DNA of 47,335 nucleotides from an uncultured Verrucomicrobiota bacterium (GTDB lineage Bacteria; Verrucomicrobiota; Verrucomicrobiia; Limisphaerales; UBA1412): the NCBI GenBank assembly GCA_944389455.1, contig CALXMK010000019.1, positions 1-47,335 of the forward strand. The letters run 5' to 3'. A model generated the notes under the pieces. That model saw only the letters and a program-made list of their open reading frames with translations, was not told the origin of the DNA and did no database searches. This document shows positions 16,309 to 25,466 of this stretch, piece by piece. The stretch's first letter is position 1; every line of letters starts with the position of its first letter. The position numbers were made by a program, and so were the translations under genes.

Positions 16309-17478
16309 CTATTTCTTCATAGGAGAACCAACATTGTCTTTAAAAATAAAATCTTCACCATGTCCTCCCTGGTCAACCTGCATCTTATCCATATATCCCT
16401 GATGCAGAACATTAGAACTAATAATACTACAAGCCAGCCCCTTGAGGATAAATCCCACTTGCGGAGTAAACTTGCCTTTGCCTCCGTCATCCTGGCCCGC
16501 ACGGAAAGCATTGCCAGTCACGCTCATTCCCGCACAATTCTCAATTCTCAGGTGGCAGGAAACCTCTCCCTCTCCCAGCTGATGACTATCTTTACCACAG
16601 CGGCGAAAGAGATTTCCTGTCAGAGTTGCAGCACGTATGTTCATAGCATAAACACCTGCTCCCCAATTCCGGTCAAAACAATTACCGGTCACATTCCATG
16701 TATCCCCATTAAGCATCGACAACCCATAACCACCATTCCACTCCACCCGGTTAGCGGTGAACATCACGGTGGAACAATACTCTATCGTACCAAAACCATC
16801 CCCCTTATTTCCGGAAAACTGATTATCGGTTACAAAACCATCCCAACCTTGAACGGCAACACCGCATCCCCGATTGGAATGAAACAATGAATGTCTGATA
16901 ATAAAGAGCCATACTTTCCGCAGCCAAACCCCATGACCCGAAAAACCTTTGACCTTGCAATCATCAATCACGACGGCGTTCTCCCGAGAATCAAAATTCT
17001 CATTATTCATGAAAATTCCGTAAATAGGCTTCTCTATATTCGGACGTCCTTCCAAATAAAGTCCATAAAGATGAGCTCCAAAAGCACCCGTTAAATTCAG
17101 CACACACTCAGCATTATCAGAATCAAGCACCAAAGCTGTACCGCAATCCTGACGATACTCCCACCCCGGAGCTGCTTCTAAAACTGTCTGCTCCTTTACC
17201 TTGAGATCATGGCATAAATAACGTCCTGGCGGAAAATAAACTCTCCCCCTCATAGTTCCAGCCATATCCAACGCTTTTTGAATAGCCTCCGAATCCGCTG
17301 TTTTTCCGTCCCCTTTCGCTCCGAAATCACGCACATTCAAGCAAGGCACAGTTTCCTTAACCGTTCCGAATTCCATTTCATTCTCTGCGGCAACAGACTT
17401 ACCCGCAAAAAACATTCCCATCCCCGCAACACCTAATAAACCTGCACGGCCTAAAAAACGACGTCTATTCTCACTCAT
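16309..17478 (-). CDS. Tat-exported right-handed beta-helix protein (pectate-lyase superfamily)
   Basis: 389 aa. The N-terminus MSENRRRFLGRAGLLG has an RR motif followed by a hydrophobic stretch, a typical Tat signal. LNVRDFGAKGDGKTADSEAI is the hallmark opening of the pectate_lyase_3 beta-helix family. The body contains many N-x-F/x-G-N turns (TDNQFSGNKGDG, TANRVEWNGG, VTGNCFDRNWGAG, LTGNLFRRCG) of a parallel beta-helix. It probably acts on or binds a polysaccharide. Its promoter lies next to the ATG (17488-17516), and the DUF1080/BNR gene follows. Confidence 0.85.
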   Translation of the reverse strand: MSENRRRFLGRAGLLGVAGMGMFFAGKSVAAENEMEFGTVKETVPCLNVRDFGAKGDGKTADSEAIQKALDMAGTMRGRVYFPPGRYLCHDLKVKEQTVLEAAPGWEYRQDCGTALVLDSDNAECVLNLTGAFGAHLYGLYLEGRPNIEKPIYGIFMNNENFDSRENAVVIDDCKVKGFSGHGVWLRKVWLFIIRHSLFHSNRGCGVAVQGWDGFVTDNQFSGNKGDGFGTIEYCSTVMFTANRVEWNGGYGLSMLNGDTWNVTGNCFDRNWGAGVYAMNIRAATLTGNLFRRCGKDSHQLGEGEVSCHLRIENCAGMSVTGNAFRAGQDDGGKGKFTPQVGFILKGLACSIISSNVLHQGYMDKMQVDQGGHGEDFIFKDNVGSPMKK

Positions 17479-17487
17479 AATTTCAAT

Positions 17488-17516
17488 AGAATACCTCAGT
17501 CTTCTTTATTTGTCAA
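17488..17516 (-). promoter_or_regulatory. sigma70-like promoter abutting the beta-helix gene
   Basis: On the minus strand TTGACA (17516-17511), a 17-bp spacer and TATTCT (17493-17488) end 9 nt before the ATG at 17478. The 5' UTR would be about 0-3 nt. The layout is the same as at 24765-24793. Confidence 0.65.
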
Positions 17517-17639
17517 GACAAGCATTTTAACAAGAAAACCTCTTTCTATTAAAAACGAGAAAAAAACACCCGCTTCGGTCTGCTTTCGTAAAAAGAGAAA
17601 ATAGCCCGTCATCTATTTCCAAAACAAGTTCGCTCAAGT

Positions 17640-18359
17640 CTAGCCTTTATTATGAAACGATTTCCAAACCTGCATCATACTCTCTATCTTTTTATTCTCA
17701 TTGCGCAATTTGACTACAAGCGTTTTGCCAAGAGCGTGCAGCAAAGCAGCCGCTAAAGCTGGTTTTTGAGCTTTTATCTTCAAGAATTTAGCTATAGGCA
17801 GGCAATAAAGTTCCGTTTCTATATTAGAAAACACATCCGCTGTACGAGGAGAAGAGTCGAACATACAATGCTCGCCAAAATAATCTCCATTGCCCAACGT
17901 CGCCAAAACAGTCTCCCTCCCATTGACGTTAATACGTACTCTAACCTCTCCTTCCAGAATAAAATACATTGAATCCGAAGGGGTCAACCTTCTTACAATT
18001 AGCGTATAAGGATCAACTCTCTTATACTCTAAATATAAGCTTAACTCTTCCAGCTGTGTGTCATCAAAAAGACTCAAGAGCTTAATTCGGCGTAGGTTTC
18101 GATGATTGATTTCGATATGATTCTTGTTTCTATTTGCCTCAGCTTCCTCCTCCTCAACAAGTTGAAAATATTTTTCAAATTCAGGATAAGAATCGGCCTT
18201 AGTCCAAGAATCAGTACTCATCCGGTAAATCCAGGTATCTTCATTGACTCGTTCATCCTCAACCCATGCCTCCAGAGTTTGAAAATCCACCGGGCCGTAT
18301 ACGATGTTATCAACCGCCCAGACTTTATAATCAGGTATATTACTATTCTTCAAAGGCAT
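17640..18359 (-). CDS. GYF_2-like / cyclic-nucleotide-binding domain protein
   Basis: 239 aa. Residues about 9-60 (KVWAVDNIVYGPVDFQTLEA, WIYRMSTDSWTKA) match a GYF_2-type domain, which binds peptides. Residues about 90-205 form a cyclic-nucleotide-binding fold: FDDTQLEELSLYL, MYFILEGEVRVR, LGNGDYFGEHCMF, SPRTADVF. The phosphate-binding cassette G-D-Y-F-G-E...PRTA keeps the G-E and R-T-A elements, so cAMP/cGMP binding is plausible. There is no DNA-binding helix-turn-helix, so it is not a CRP-type regulator. It is divergent from the kinase-MurQ gene across a curved, palindrome-containing spacer. Confidence 0.82.
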   Translation of the reverse strand: MPLKNSNIPDYKVWAVDNIVYGPVDFQTLEAWVEDERVNEDTWIYRMSTDSWTKADSYPEFEKYFQLVEEEEAEANRNKNHIEINHRNLRRIKLLSLFDDTQLEELSLYLEYKRVDPYTLIVRRLTPSDSMYFILEGEVRVRINVNGRETVLATLGNGDYFGEHCMFDSSPRTADVFSNIETELYCLPIAKFLKIKAQKPALAAALLHALGKTLVVKLRNENKKIESMMQVWKSFHNKG

Positions 18360-18397
18360 ATACTATAGATAGCATAAAACTCCATATAATACAAAAT

Positions 18398-18442
18398 AAA
18401 AAATCACTTTTTTAATTTTTTTAGAGAAAAAATTTTTTCTCT
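18398..18442. promoter_or_regulatory. phased A/T tracts and 20-bp perfect palindrome in a divergent spacer
   Basis: AGAGAAAAAATTTTTTCTCT (18423-18442) is a perfect palindrome. With further A/T tracts at 18398-18403, 18408-18413 and 18416-18422 the runs recur about every 10 bp, which predicts intrinsic bending. It lies between the divergent GYF/CNB and kinase-MurQ genes and could be an operator or a nucleoid-protein site. Confidence 0.45.
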
Positions 18443-18582
18443 CATTCAAATTTTGCATAACTCTCTCCACAACAAGTAAAAAATAAATCTTTTTTTCACT
18501 TGCCCCTTAATAATAAAAAGGTTAAGTTAAAATGTAGTAGCAGAAATTCTCTGCATAAAAGCCTGTTAGTTTTAGAGAGATT

Positions 18583-20406
18583 ATGACTGAAAAAAGCACG
18601 ATAATTCCTGTTGTATTGGGAGTCGAAGGAGGAGGCACTCACACCGTTGCTCTGTGGGCTGACTCTTCTAATAAAAAATTCTATCGCAATGAATTTGAAT
18701 GCGGCAACATCAAATTATTGAATGACTCTCAGTTGGAAAATCTCTTCAGAAGTATAGCTAAGGCAGGCGAAAAATTTCTAGTACAGAGCATCTGCGTAAG
18801 TTTAGCGGGACTGGTTGACGACGAGGATAAAATTCGTCTGGCGCACGTTTTACACAAAATATTTCCTGCAGCAGCCATTGATATGAGCAGTGATCTTCAA
18901 ACTCCTCTCTATGCAGCTAATATTCCAAAAGATCACATTCCGGTACTGGTTCTCTGCGGAACTGGCAGTTGCTGCTATGCACAAACAGTGGAAGGAGTCC
19001 CTTTAGGGAAATCAGGAGGCTGGGGGCATATTCTAGGAGATCGCGGCAGCGCATATGCGATAGGATTGACTACCCTGAGAAAACTCCTGGCAAAACTGGA
19101 TCGAACAGGTAAACTTCCCAATTTAGGGGCTAAAATACTGCAATTTCAATTGATGAACTCACCTCGTGAGTGGATCAATTGGTCCATAAACGCAAGTAAA
19201 GACCAGATTGCAGCTCTGGCAAAAATCGTTTCTCAATCAGCTGCCGAAGGGGATTCTTTTGCACAGGATATTCTCATTGAAGAAGGACTGGAACTGGCAA
19301 CGGATGCCATTGCTTGTTACAATAACTTTAAAAATAATCCACTCAATAAAACACAAGGAGCAAAAGCATATTTTCTCCTGAACGGGAGTATGCTTAAAAA
19401 ATCGGATTTCTTCCGCAAACAGGTCTCGGAAGAAATCCTCAAGCATTGTCCTGACGCAACTGTCGAAACACTCCAACAAGAAAGTGTTTGGGGAGCAGTA
19501 CGTCGTGCCATTCAGATACTTGACGGCATTTCCACGGCTCCTATCACAGAATTTGCCGAAGAAAAAGATAAAAAACCCTCAACCTCTTCCTCTATAACAG
19601 AACAGCGTAACTCACGCTCCATGAACCTGGATAAACTCTCTATTGAAGAAGGAATCCAGCTGATGATAAACGAAGACCAGTATATCCATAAAGGCATATG
19701 CAAACAAAAAGATAAGATTGCCGAGTTAATCCGAGCAGTCACCAATGCCTTTAAAAACGGAGGACGTCTCTTCTATGCCGGAGCTGGAACAAGCGGCCGG
19801 TTGGGAGTCCTCGATGCCAGTGAATGTCCTCCCACCTTTGGGGTCAGCCATGATCAGGTTCAAGGCATTATTGCCGGAGGCTATAAAGCGCTCTGGCGCG
19901 CGGCCGAAGGCGCCGAAGACTCCATATCCTCAGGCAAAGAAGCTGCCGTTTTCCGCAGCATCAACGAGAATGATATCGTTCTGGGCATCGCGGCCAGCGG
20001 AACTACTCCTTTTGTTCAAGGTGTACTCGATAAAGCACGTGAACTCGGAGCTTACACCGCGCTGCTCTCTTTTAACCCAAATCGTACTCATTACCCTATT
20101 GAACCTCATCTGGTTATCAATATATCCGTAGAACCTGAAATTCTAACCGGCTCCACTCGTCTCAAATGCGGTACCGCCACTAAATTGATTCTGAACATGA
20201 TCAGCACTTTGAGTATGGTGCAGACTGGCAAGGTTATCAGCAATCTCATGGTTAATGTTCATCCGACCAATAATAAACTGCGCGACCGAGCCATTCGAAT
20301 TTTAGGGGAACTGGAGCATTGTGATCGGGAAACATCTCAAACGGCATTGGAAAATAACTCCTGGAATATTCGTCAGGCCATGGATGCCATGGATAAAGAA
20401 AAATAG
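18583..20406 (+). CDS. murQ: fusion: BadF/NagK-type amino-sugar kinase + N-acetylmuramic acid 6-phosphate etherase
   Basis: 607 aa. Residues 1-310 form an ASKHA kinase of the NAGK/MurK/BadF type: VEGGGTHTVALW phosphate loop, CGTGSCC, GGWGHILGDRGSAYAIG. A Ser/Thr-rich linker precedes a complete MurQ from about residue 335 (TEQRNSRSMNLDKLSIEEG). MurQ hallmarks are GAGTSGRLGVLDASECPPTF with the catalytic Glu, AAEGAED, and LTGSTRLKCGTATKLILN. The kinase would make MurNAc-6-phosphate (or GlcNAc-6-P) and the etherase would split off D-lactate to give GlcNAc-6-P. This is cytoplasmic recycling of cell-wall sugar without a PTS. AGAGAG before the ATG is a modest ribosome site. Kinase specificity is inferred from the fusion. 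Confidence 0.92.
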   Translation: MTEKSTIIPVVLGVEGGGTHTVALWADSSNKKFYRNEFECGNIKLLNDSQLENLFRSIAKAGEKFLVQSICVSLAGLVDDEDKIRLAHVLHKIFPAAAIDMSSDLQTPLYAANIPKDHIPVLVLCGTGSCCYAQTVEGVPLGKSGGWGHILGDRGSAYAIGLTTLRKLLAKLDRTGKLPNLGAKILQFQLMNSPREWINWSINASKDQIAALAKIVSQSAAEGDSFAQDILIEEGLELATDAIACYNNFKNNPLNKTQGAKAYFLLNGSMLKKSDFFRKQVSEEILKHCPDATVETLQQESVWGAVRRAIQILDGISTAPITEFAEEKDKKPSTSSSITEQRNSRSMNLDKLSIEEGIQLMINEDQYIHKGICKQKDKIAELIRAVTNAFKNGGRLFYAGAGTSGRLGVLDASECPPTFGVSHDQVQGIIAGGYKALWRAAEGAEDSISSGKEAAVFRSINENDIVLGIAASGTTPFVQGVLDKARELGAYTALLSFNPNRTHYPIEPHLVINISVEPEILTGSTRLKCGTATKLILNMISTLSMVQTGKVISNLMVNVHPTNNKLRDRAIRILGELEHCDRETSQTALENNSWNIRQAMDAMDKEK

Positions 20407-20555
20407 GATATCCAAGAAGTCCCCAGCCTATTTGCTTAAATCACAAAAAAATTATACGAAAAACATATAATTCCAACCATCTCATTCTCAAACCACCCTC
20501 AACCGGTTCATTAGCTGTGGAATTTGTGCTAACATCCCTTCCCTCATTCCTTTAT

Positions 20556-20584
20556 TTGCGGAAAGATTCGGTTCATGCTATAAT
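20556..20584 (+). promoter_or_regulatory. extended -10 promoter abutting the start of the 20593 gene
   Basis: TTGCGG (20556-20561), 17-bp spacer and TATAAT (20579-20584) with an upstream TGC (extended -10). The box ends 8 nt before the ATG at 20593, predicting a leaderless or near-leaderless transcript. Confidence 0.65.
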
Positions 20585-20592
20585 CATCCAGT

Positions 20593-22524
20593 ATGAGCTT
20601 GTGGAGCGTTTTTAACTCATCTGACGGAAGAGAAAAGAACCGCAAACAATTGTTTTACGGTCAAAGATTTTTCATTGGTATTGCAGGAATTGTTATCTAT
20701 GCTCTCTTCTCTCTCTCCTCATCGGCTGCCGAATTAAAACCTGAACGCCTCCCTAAGGATACACTCGCTTTCATAGAAATCCCAAGTATAGAGCAAGCCC
20801 TTATAACTTTCGACCAAACCCCCTGGGGCAAAATGACCCATTCAGAAGCATTTGCTCCATTCTGGATAGACAGCCTCTCCAAACTCCATCGCCGCGCGTT
20901 TCAGCCCCTGTGTCAGGAACTTCTAATCGAACCTCACGCCTGGAACAATATATTCAAAGGCCATCTCCTTTTGGCTCTTATCCCTTCCAAACAAAACAAC
21001 ATTCCCCTCAACGACACCCCTATCCTGATCCTTTCTGCTCTCAAAGGTTCCGGAGAAAAACGCCTGGAAACTGCTTTTTCCCAACTCCGCGATGCTTGGA
21101 CAACAGAAGGCAGAGAACTCCCTTCACAAGCCGTTGGCAAAGAGAATACACTCTTTTACCGCTTTCAAATCTCCCGAACCTCCCTTGAGCAGATGCTTGA
21201 AGCTCTGCGTCTGGCCCCTACTGAAGGAATTTTAATTAAAAACCTCTCCTCACAAAATATCATTCTCTGGGCCGGACTCTATGAACATCAGCTCATTCTC
21301 TGCCTCAACGACCTCTCTGCCGCGGAGAAACTCATTCACTCATCCGAGGCTAATCAAGGAATTCTGCGTGATTTACCGGCCTTCGCGGAACAAAAGCAAC
21401 TCCTGCGTTCTGAAGCAATAACCCGTATCTGGATTCAGCCTCCCCCTATTATTAACATGATTCGCCAAACGCTCTCAATTTCTATGCAGCGGCTGGAAAA
21501 AGAAACCGCGGACGCCAATAAAAAACTTAATCCTTTTATGCCTAACCCGGTTCTGCTCTTAAACGCACTGAAATTAGAGAGCATCAGCTCCGCATCTCTC
21601 ATTACGGAACTTGTACCGGATGGGCTCCGTGTTCGTTTTCAGCTCACCTCTCCAGTTTCACAGCGTCAAGGTATCACCCGATTATTAAACGCATGTCAAA
21701 GTGGAGACTGCTCTACTCCTGATTTTGCACCTTCCGAGGCAATCTCTTTTTCCCGTCTTAAAATAAACATCCCGACAGCTATCCGTGAATTGGATAAAAT
21801 CGCTAATGAAGCTTGGCCCTTGAAAGATCTGCTCTTCCTTGGCTTTAATGAAGGATTCCGACGAGAAATCCCCCAAGTCAATATTACCCAAGAACTAATT
21901 GACCGCTTAGGAAATGAATGGCTTTCTTTTGAACTTCCATCTCTGGACGCCTCTAATAATCTTGTCCAAATCACTCTCTGTTCCGCTTCAGAACCTCCCA
22001 AGATTCTGACTGCCGCTCAAGAGCTATATGAGAAACTGGAACCAGCAATCGGTTTTAAACAACCACTGAAACTCGATATTCTAACTGAGCCGGAACTGAA
22101 AGATTCCTCTCTCTATCGGCTCTCTTCATCAGACAATAAATTCTCCTTCTATCTGGCTGCTAACACCGATTATATCGCCTACTCTCCAATAGACCCTTCC
22201 ACATTTGGATTCAACAGTTTTCGTACTCCCGGCCCCAATAAGAAAAATATTAAAACGCCTCTGACCTTTTTCCGTGAAGAAAAATCCCGCGAAAAAGCCC
22301 GCCTACTTTGGGGAAAATTAGTCAAAAGCGAAGAGGGCTCGGACTCCTCGCAGGAACTGCAATCACTTCTTCCTTTCCCGCTAAACAGGCTCAGATATGA
22401 TAAACTTCCCCCCTTTGAAAGTTGCGAACAATACTTCTGCCCTGCTTCATTCACAACCCTAAATGTAACTCCTCAGGGATTGGAAGGCACCGTACTCAAA
22501 ATTTTTCCGGAAAAAGAAAAGTAG
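20593..22524 (+). CDS. large exported protein of unknown function
   Basis: 643 aa, not recognised with certainty. A 27-residue basic n-region leads into a hydrophobic signal or anchor (FIGIAGIVIYALFSLSSSAA). The mature part begins ERLPKDTLAFIEIPSIEQAL, reminiscent of DUF3352-like proteins of Planctomycetes and Verrucomicrobia that open with 'LPxDTxxxxxxP'. No catalytic motif, repeat or further membrane segment is visible. If the strong promoter at 20556-20584 starts at the ATG, the mRNA is leaderless. Alternatively an in-frame TTG just before FYGQRFF would give a shorter, more usual signal peptide. dinB follows 63 bp downstream. Confidence 0.75.
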   Translation: MSLWSVFNSSDGREKNRKQLFYGQRFFIGIAGIVIYALFSLSSSAAELKPERLPKDTLAFIEIPSIEQALITFDQTPWGKMTHSEAFAPFWIDSLSKLHRRAFQPLCQELLIEPHAWNNIFKGHLLLALIPSKQNNIPLNDTPILILSALKGSGEKRLETAFSQLRDAWTTEGRELPSQAVGKENTLFYRFQISRTSLEQMLEALRLAPTEGILIKNLSSQNIILWAGLYEHQLILCLNDLSAAEKLIHSSEANQGILRDLPAFAEQKQLLRSEAITRIWIQPPPIINMIRQTLSISMQRLEKETADANKKLNPFMPNPVLLLNALKLESISSASLITELVPDGLRVRFQLTSPVSQRQGITRLLNACQSGDCSTPDFAPSEAISFSRLKINIPTAIRELDKIANEAWPLKDLLFLGFNEGFRREIPQVNITQELIDRLGNEWLSFELPSLDASNNLVQITLCSASEPPKILTAAQELYEKLEPAIGFKQPLKLDILTEPELKDSSLYRLSSSDNKFSFYLAANTDYIAYSPIDPSTFGFNSFRTPGPNKKNIKTPLTFFREEKSREKARLLWGKLVKSEEGSDSSQELQSLLPFPLNRLRYDKLPPFESCEQYFCPASFTTLNVTPQGLEGTVLKIFPEKEK

Positions 22525-22587
22525 CTTAAATAATTCGTTAACTTATTCCTCCGAAACAAATCCGAAAGAATAAACAGTGTATAAAGA

Positions 22588-23787
22588 ATGCACAGCAAAA
22601 CTCCTCGTAAAATTGTTCATCTGGATGCTGACGCCTTCTTTGCTTCTGTTGAGCAAGCACTAAATCCGGAACTAAGGACCAAACCTATCGCCGTTGGCGG
22701 CCGACAGCGAGGAATCATCTCCTCTGCCTCATATACTGCACGAAAACGGGGAGTTTACACTCCTATGCCTACCTCCCAAGCCCTGAAGATCTGCCCAGAA
22801 CTAATAGTCATCCCTGGTGATCATCACCGATATCAACAATTCTCACGGTACATGTTTCAAATTATCAGGGATTTCACGCCCTACATTGAGCAATGCTCCA
22901 TTGATGAAGGCTATTTTGAACTCACAGCTCGGCGTGAACCTATTCAACAAACTACTCAAGCCGTTCGTTCACGCATTCAATCCGAGTTGGGCATTCCTGT
23001 CAGCTTTGGCATGGGAACCAGTAAACTGGTAACCCAAATCGCTTCTAAAATGTACAAACCGGAAAGCTTTCACCTGGTTCCTCCTGGATCAGAAGCTATG
23101 TTTCTCTATCCTCTCTCCAATAGATGGCTTCCCGGAATAGGAGAAAAAACAGGTCTTGCACTTGATCGACTGGGACTCTTTAAAGTCTTTCACATTCTTG
23201 AAGCTCCGCTTGAACTACTCCAACAGGTTGTTGGAAACTATGCTGCCCAATTGAAACAATTTGCAAAGGGAATTGACGACCGTCCCGTAATCTCACAGCT
23301 TGAACCGGCTAAATCCTACGGCAAACAACATACTTTCTTAACCGATATCGGTTCCCTAGATGAAGTTGAACTTCGCCTCAAACAAATGCTGGATCGGCTA
23401 ATGCCTAAACTGAGGGCCGACTCACGAAAAACCAAAACCCTGACCCTCAAACTTCGTTACTCTGATATGAATGAAGCCCAAGGCTCCGAAAGCCTCCCTT
23501 CTCCAACCTGTCTGGAAAGTGATATTTACCCACTTATTCGCCCCTTATTGGAACGGATCTGGGAAAAAAAACTCCGAATCCGTATGATTGGCATCAGTCT
23601 CTCCAATCTCTACTCTATAGATTCTCTTACGGAAGAACTCCCCCTCTTTGCCAACCAATCGGGCAGCAGTCAAACAAGACTCCGCTTAGCCACAACCATT
23701 GACCTACTTCACAAGACCTTAGGTGCGAACTCCATCCGTCCCGCTCGAGATATTCTCCCTCCCTCTCGAAAAATGAACGGAAAATAA
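22588..23787 (+). CDS. dinB: DNA polymerase IV (Y-family)
   Basis: 399 aa. Catalytic carboxylates are visible: Asp13 in HLDADAFFASVE and Asp106-Glu107 in CSIDEGYFEL. The steric-gate aromatic is Phe18. The thumb motif LPGIGEKTGLALDRLGL and the little-finger domain are complete. Near the C-terminus EELPLF resembles a beta-clamp-binding peptide. It is a translesion, error-prone polymerase. No LexA-type operator was recognised upstream. It is convergent with the secreted-protein gene at 23814. Confidence 0.95.
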   Translation: MHSKTPRKIVHLDADAFFASVEQALNPELRTKPIAVGGRQRGIISSASYTARKRGVYTPMPTSQALKICPELIVIPGDHHRYQQFSRYMFQIIRDFTPYIEQCSIDEGYFELTARREPIQQTTQAVRSRIQSELGIPVSFGMGTSKLVTQIASKMYKPESFHLVPPGSEAMFLYPLSNRWLPGIGEKTGLALDRLGLFKVFHILEAPLELLQQVVGNYAAQLKQFAKGIDDRPVISQLEPAKSYGKQHTFLTDIGSLDEVELRLKQMLDRLMPKLRADSRKTKTLTLKLRYSDMNEAQGSESLPSPTCLESDIYPLIRPLLERIWEKKLRIRMIGISLSNLYSIDSLTEELPLFANQSGSSQTRLRLATTIDLLHKTLGANSIRPARDILPPSRKMNGK

Positions 23788-23813
23788 AAAACACTGATAC
23801 TAGCCACCCACTT

Positions 23814-24755
23814 CTAAGGCAACTCTACAACTCGATAAAGCCGCAGCGGAGAAGGAATTCCTCCCGGAATAACGTTAAGCATGGGATGACTCGGCGTTTT
23901 AGGGGGACCTTTATCCATCCAGAAAATATAATTACCCACAGCCTGAATACGAGGAAGCGCAGCAAACCAATCTACTCCATTATCCGTAAATTGAATTTCA
24001 TATTGTTTATCCGGCGTCGCATCAAAAGAGAGCACTACTCCCACACTGGACCAACTCCCCGTTTGATAAGGAGAAATCGGCTCTCCCCATTCCGTAGGTT
24101 CTTTTCTGGATGAGGATGGAATAGTGACACTATAATAATCGATCCCAAAAGGCTGTATCTCCAGAGTTGTCCGCACGGGACGGGACTCTGCCGGCGCGAG
24201 CCCGCGTTTAAAGGGCAAAGTAGGATGAAAAGCAAAAGAAGGCATCTCCTGCAGCTCTCCTCCGGCTGCATCCGGTTCATATTCTACTACAAATTTTACC
24301 ATTCCTCCGGAAGCCGGTACCTCATAATTATGCAAAAGCTCATAATGCCCCTCTACCGGAAGAGCCGATACTGCATTATGCACCTTCCCTCCGCGAACAT
24401 TACTGATCTGAAGTGTCACGGCTGCCCAATTGGTTGTGCTATTATTGACAACAAGAACTATCTGCTCCAAAAGTGCCGTCTGGTAATTCAAAACAATGGG
24501 CCCAATACTGCCATAACTCTCCTCATAAACAGAAAAATTACTCCCTATAGAACTTCCTCCCGTAGAAGAATATTCTCCAAACAGATTCTGAGATGAAGTT
24601 TGCTCCTCATCCGCCGCCTGGAGCCCCCATCCTCCGCTAAAGGCTAATAATCCGCATCCCGCAAGCAACAAACTCCATATCCTCAGAACTGTTCTTCCCC
24701 ACGAGGAGAACACTCCGTGAAAATTCAGAGATAAATTCTTCTCTCTCTGATCCAT
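23814..24755 (-). CDS. secreted protein with a C-terminal YRV module, function unknown
   Basis: 313 aa. A 24-residue n-region precedes a hydrophobic signal (IWSLLLAGCGLLAFSGGWGL). The middle is beta-rich and unrecognised. The C-terminus (YEIQFTDNGVDWFAALPRIQ ... LRLYRVVELP) matches a small Ig/Fn3-like module seen in many verrucomicrobial exported proteins: Y-x-I/L-Q, W, then R-x-YR near the end. The same module occurs N-terminally in the hydrolase at 44780. It lies 63 bp downstream of gmk, with its own promoter 9 nt from the ATG (24765-24793). Confidence 0.75.
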   Translation of the reverse strand: MDQREKNLSLNFHGVFSSWGRTVLRIWSLLLAGCGLLAFSGGWGLQAADEEQTSSQNLFGEYSSTGGSSIGSNFSVYEESYGSIGPIVLNYQTALLEQIVLVVNNSTTNWAAVTLQISNVRGGKVHNAVSALPVEGHYELLHNYEVPASGGMVKFVVEYEPDAAGGELQEMPSFAFHPTLPFKRGLAPAESRPVRTTLEIQPFGIDYYSVTIPSSSRKEPTEWGEPISPYQTGSWSSVGVVLSFDATPDKQYEIQFTDNGVDWFAALPRIQAVGNYIFWMDKGPPKTPSHPMLNVIPGGIPSPLRLYRVVELP

Positions 24756-24764
24756 CCTATTTGT

Positions 24765-24793
24765 AGAATAGCTCTTCTCTACGAAAGGGTCAA
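24765..24793 (-). promoter_or_regulatory. sigma70-like promoter abutting the secreted-protein gene
   Basis: On the minus strand TTGACC (24793-24788), 17-bp spacer and TATTCT (24770-24765) end 9 nt before the ATG at 24755. Hexamers, spacer and gap are almost the same as at 17488-17516. Confidence 0.65.
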
Positions 24794-24818
24794 GCTCTAT
24801 GGGAAATTTTCACTGTCT

Positions 24819-25466
24819 CTAACGAAAAGAATTGAGAAAACTCTCCAACTCCCCCTCTGCAAGGCGAACTCTCTTCATTTTTTCACAAAGCAAAATTGCT
24901 TGCGCCCTCTCAAAATCCTCCTCTCTGGTTCCGCTGAGCAAAATATAATCAAACCCACCGCAGGTTTCCATTTCAGCCTTAGCTGTATTTAGTCTTCGTT
25001 CAATCACTTCTGCCGAATCCGTCCCTCGCCCGGCTAACCGTGCTTTCAGCTCTCCTATTCCGGGCAACGCTATAAAAAGAGTCACTAAAGATTCTCTCAG
25101 AGACTCATCCCGATAAGACTGCTCTCTAATTGAGGCAATTCCCTGCACATCTACCGAAACGATGACATCCTCCCCTCTTTTCAAACGGCTAAGAATCTCA
25201 CTCTTGAGCGTCCCATAATAATTTCCATACACATTGGCCCACTCCAGAAACTCTCCCTTTTGACGTTTACTCTCAAATTCCTCTGGAGAAAGGAAATAAT
25301 AATCAATCCCATCCCGTTCAGTTCCTCTAGGAGCCCTTGTTGTACAGGTAATTGCTCTTCTGAGCTCTGGATGAGCCTTGAGCAATGCATTGCAAACAGT
25401 TGTTTTACCCCCTCCGCTCGGAGCGGAAATGGCCATAAAAATCGGTTTTGTTTTTAAAAACTTCAT
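24819..25466 (-). CDS. gmk: guanylate kinase
   Basis: 215 aa. The P-loop is SAPSGGGKTT (14-23). The GMP-binding region RAITCTTRAPRGTERDGIDY and FLEWANVYGNYYGT are intact, as are VDVQG and the lid IERRLNTAKAEM. It converts GMP + ATP to GDP + ADP. GAGATAAG precedes the ATG at 25466. It is divergent from the SGNH hydrolase gene. Confidence 0.96.
   Translation of the reverse strand: MKFLKTKPIFMAISAPSGGGKTTVCNALLKAHPELRRAITCTTRAPRGTERDGIDYYFLSPEEFESKRQKGEFLEWANVYGNYYGTLKSEILSRLKRGEDVIVSVDVQGIASIREQSYRDESLRESLVTLFIALPGIGELKARLAGRGTDSAEVIERRLNTAKAEMETCGGFDYILLSGTREEDFERAQAILLCEKMKRVRLAEGELESFLNSFR

Noticed and set aside
17560..17580. T run with GC-rich sequence as terminator of the GYF/CNB gene
   Set aside because: Only a three-base-pair stem with a mismatch can be drawn, although the seven-T run on the minus strand is suggestive.
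22570..22590. TATAAA just before dinB as another leaderless promoter
   Set aside because: It ends only two bases before the ATG and lacks a matching -35 at proper spacing.
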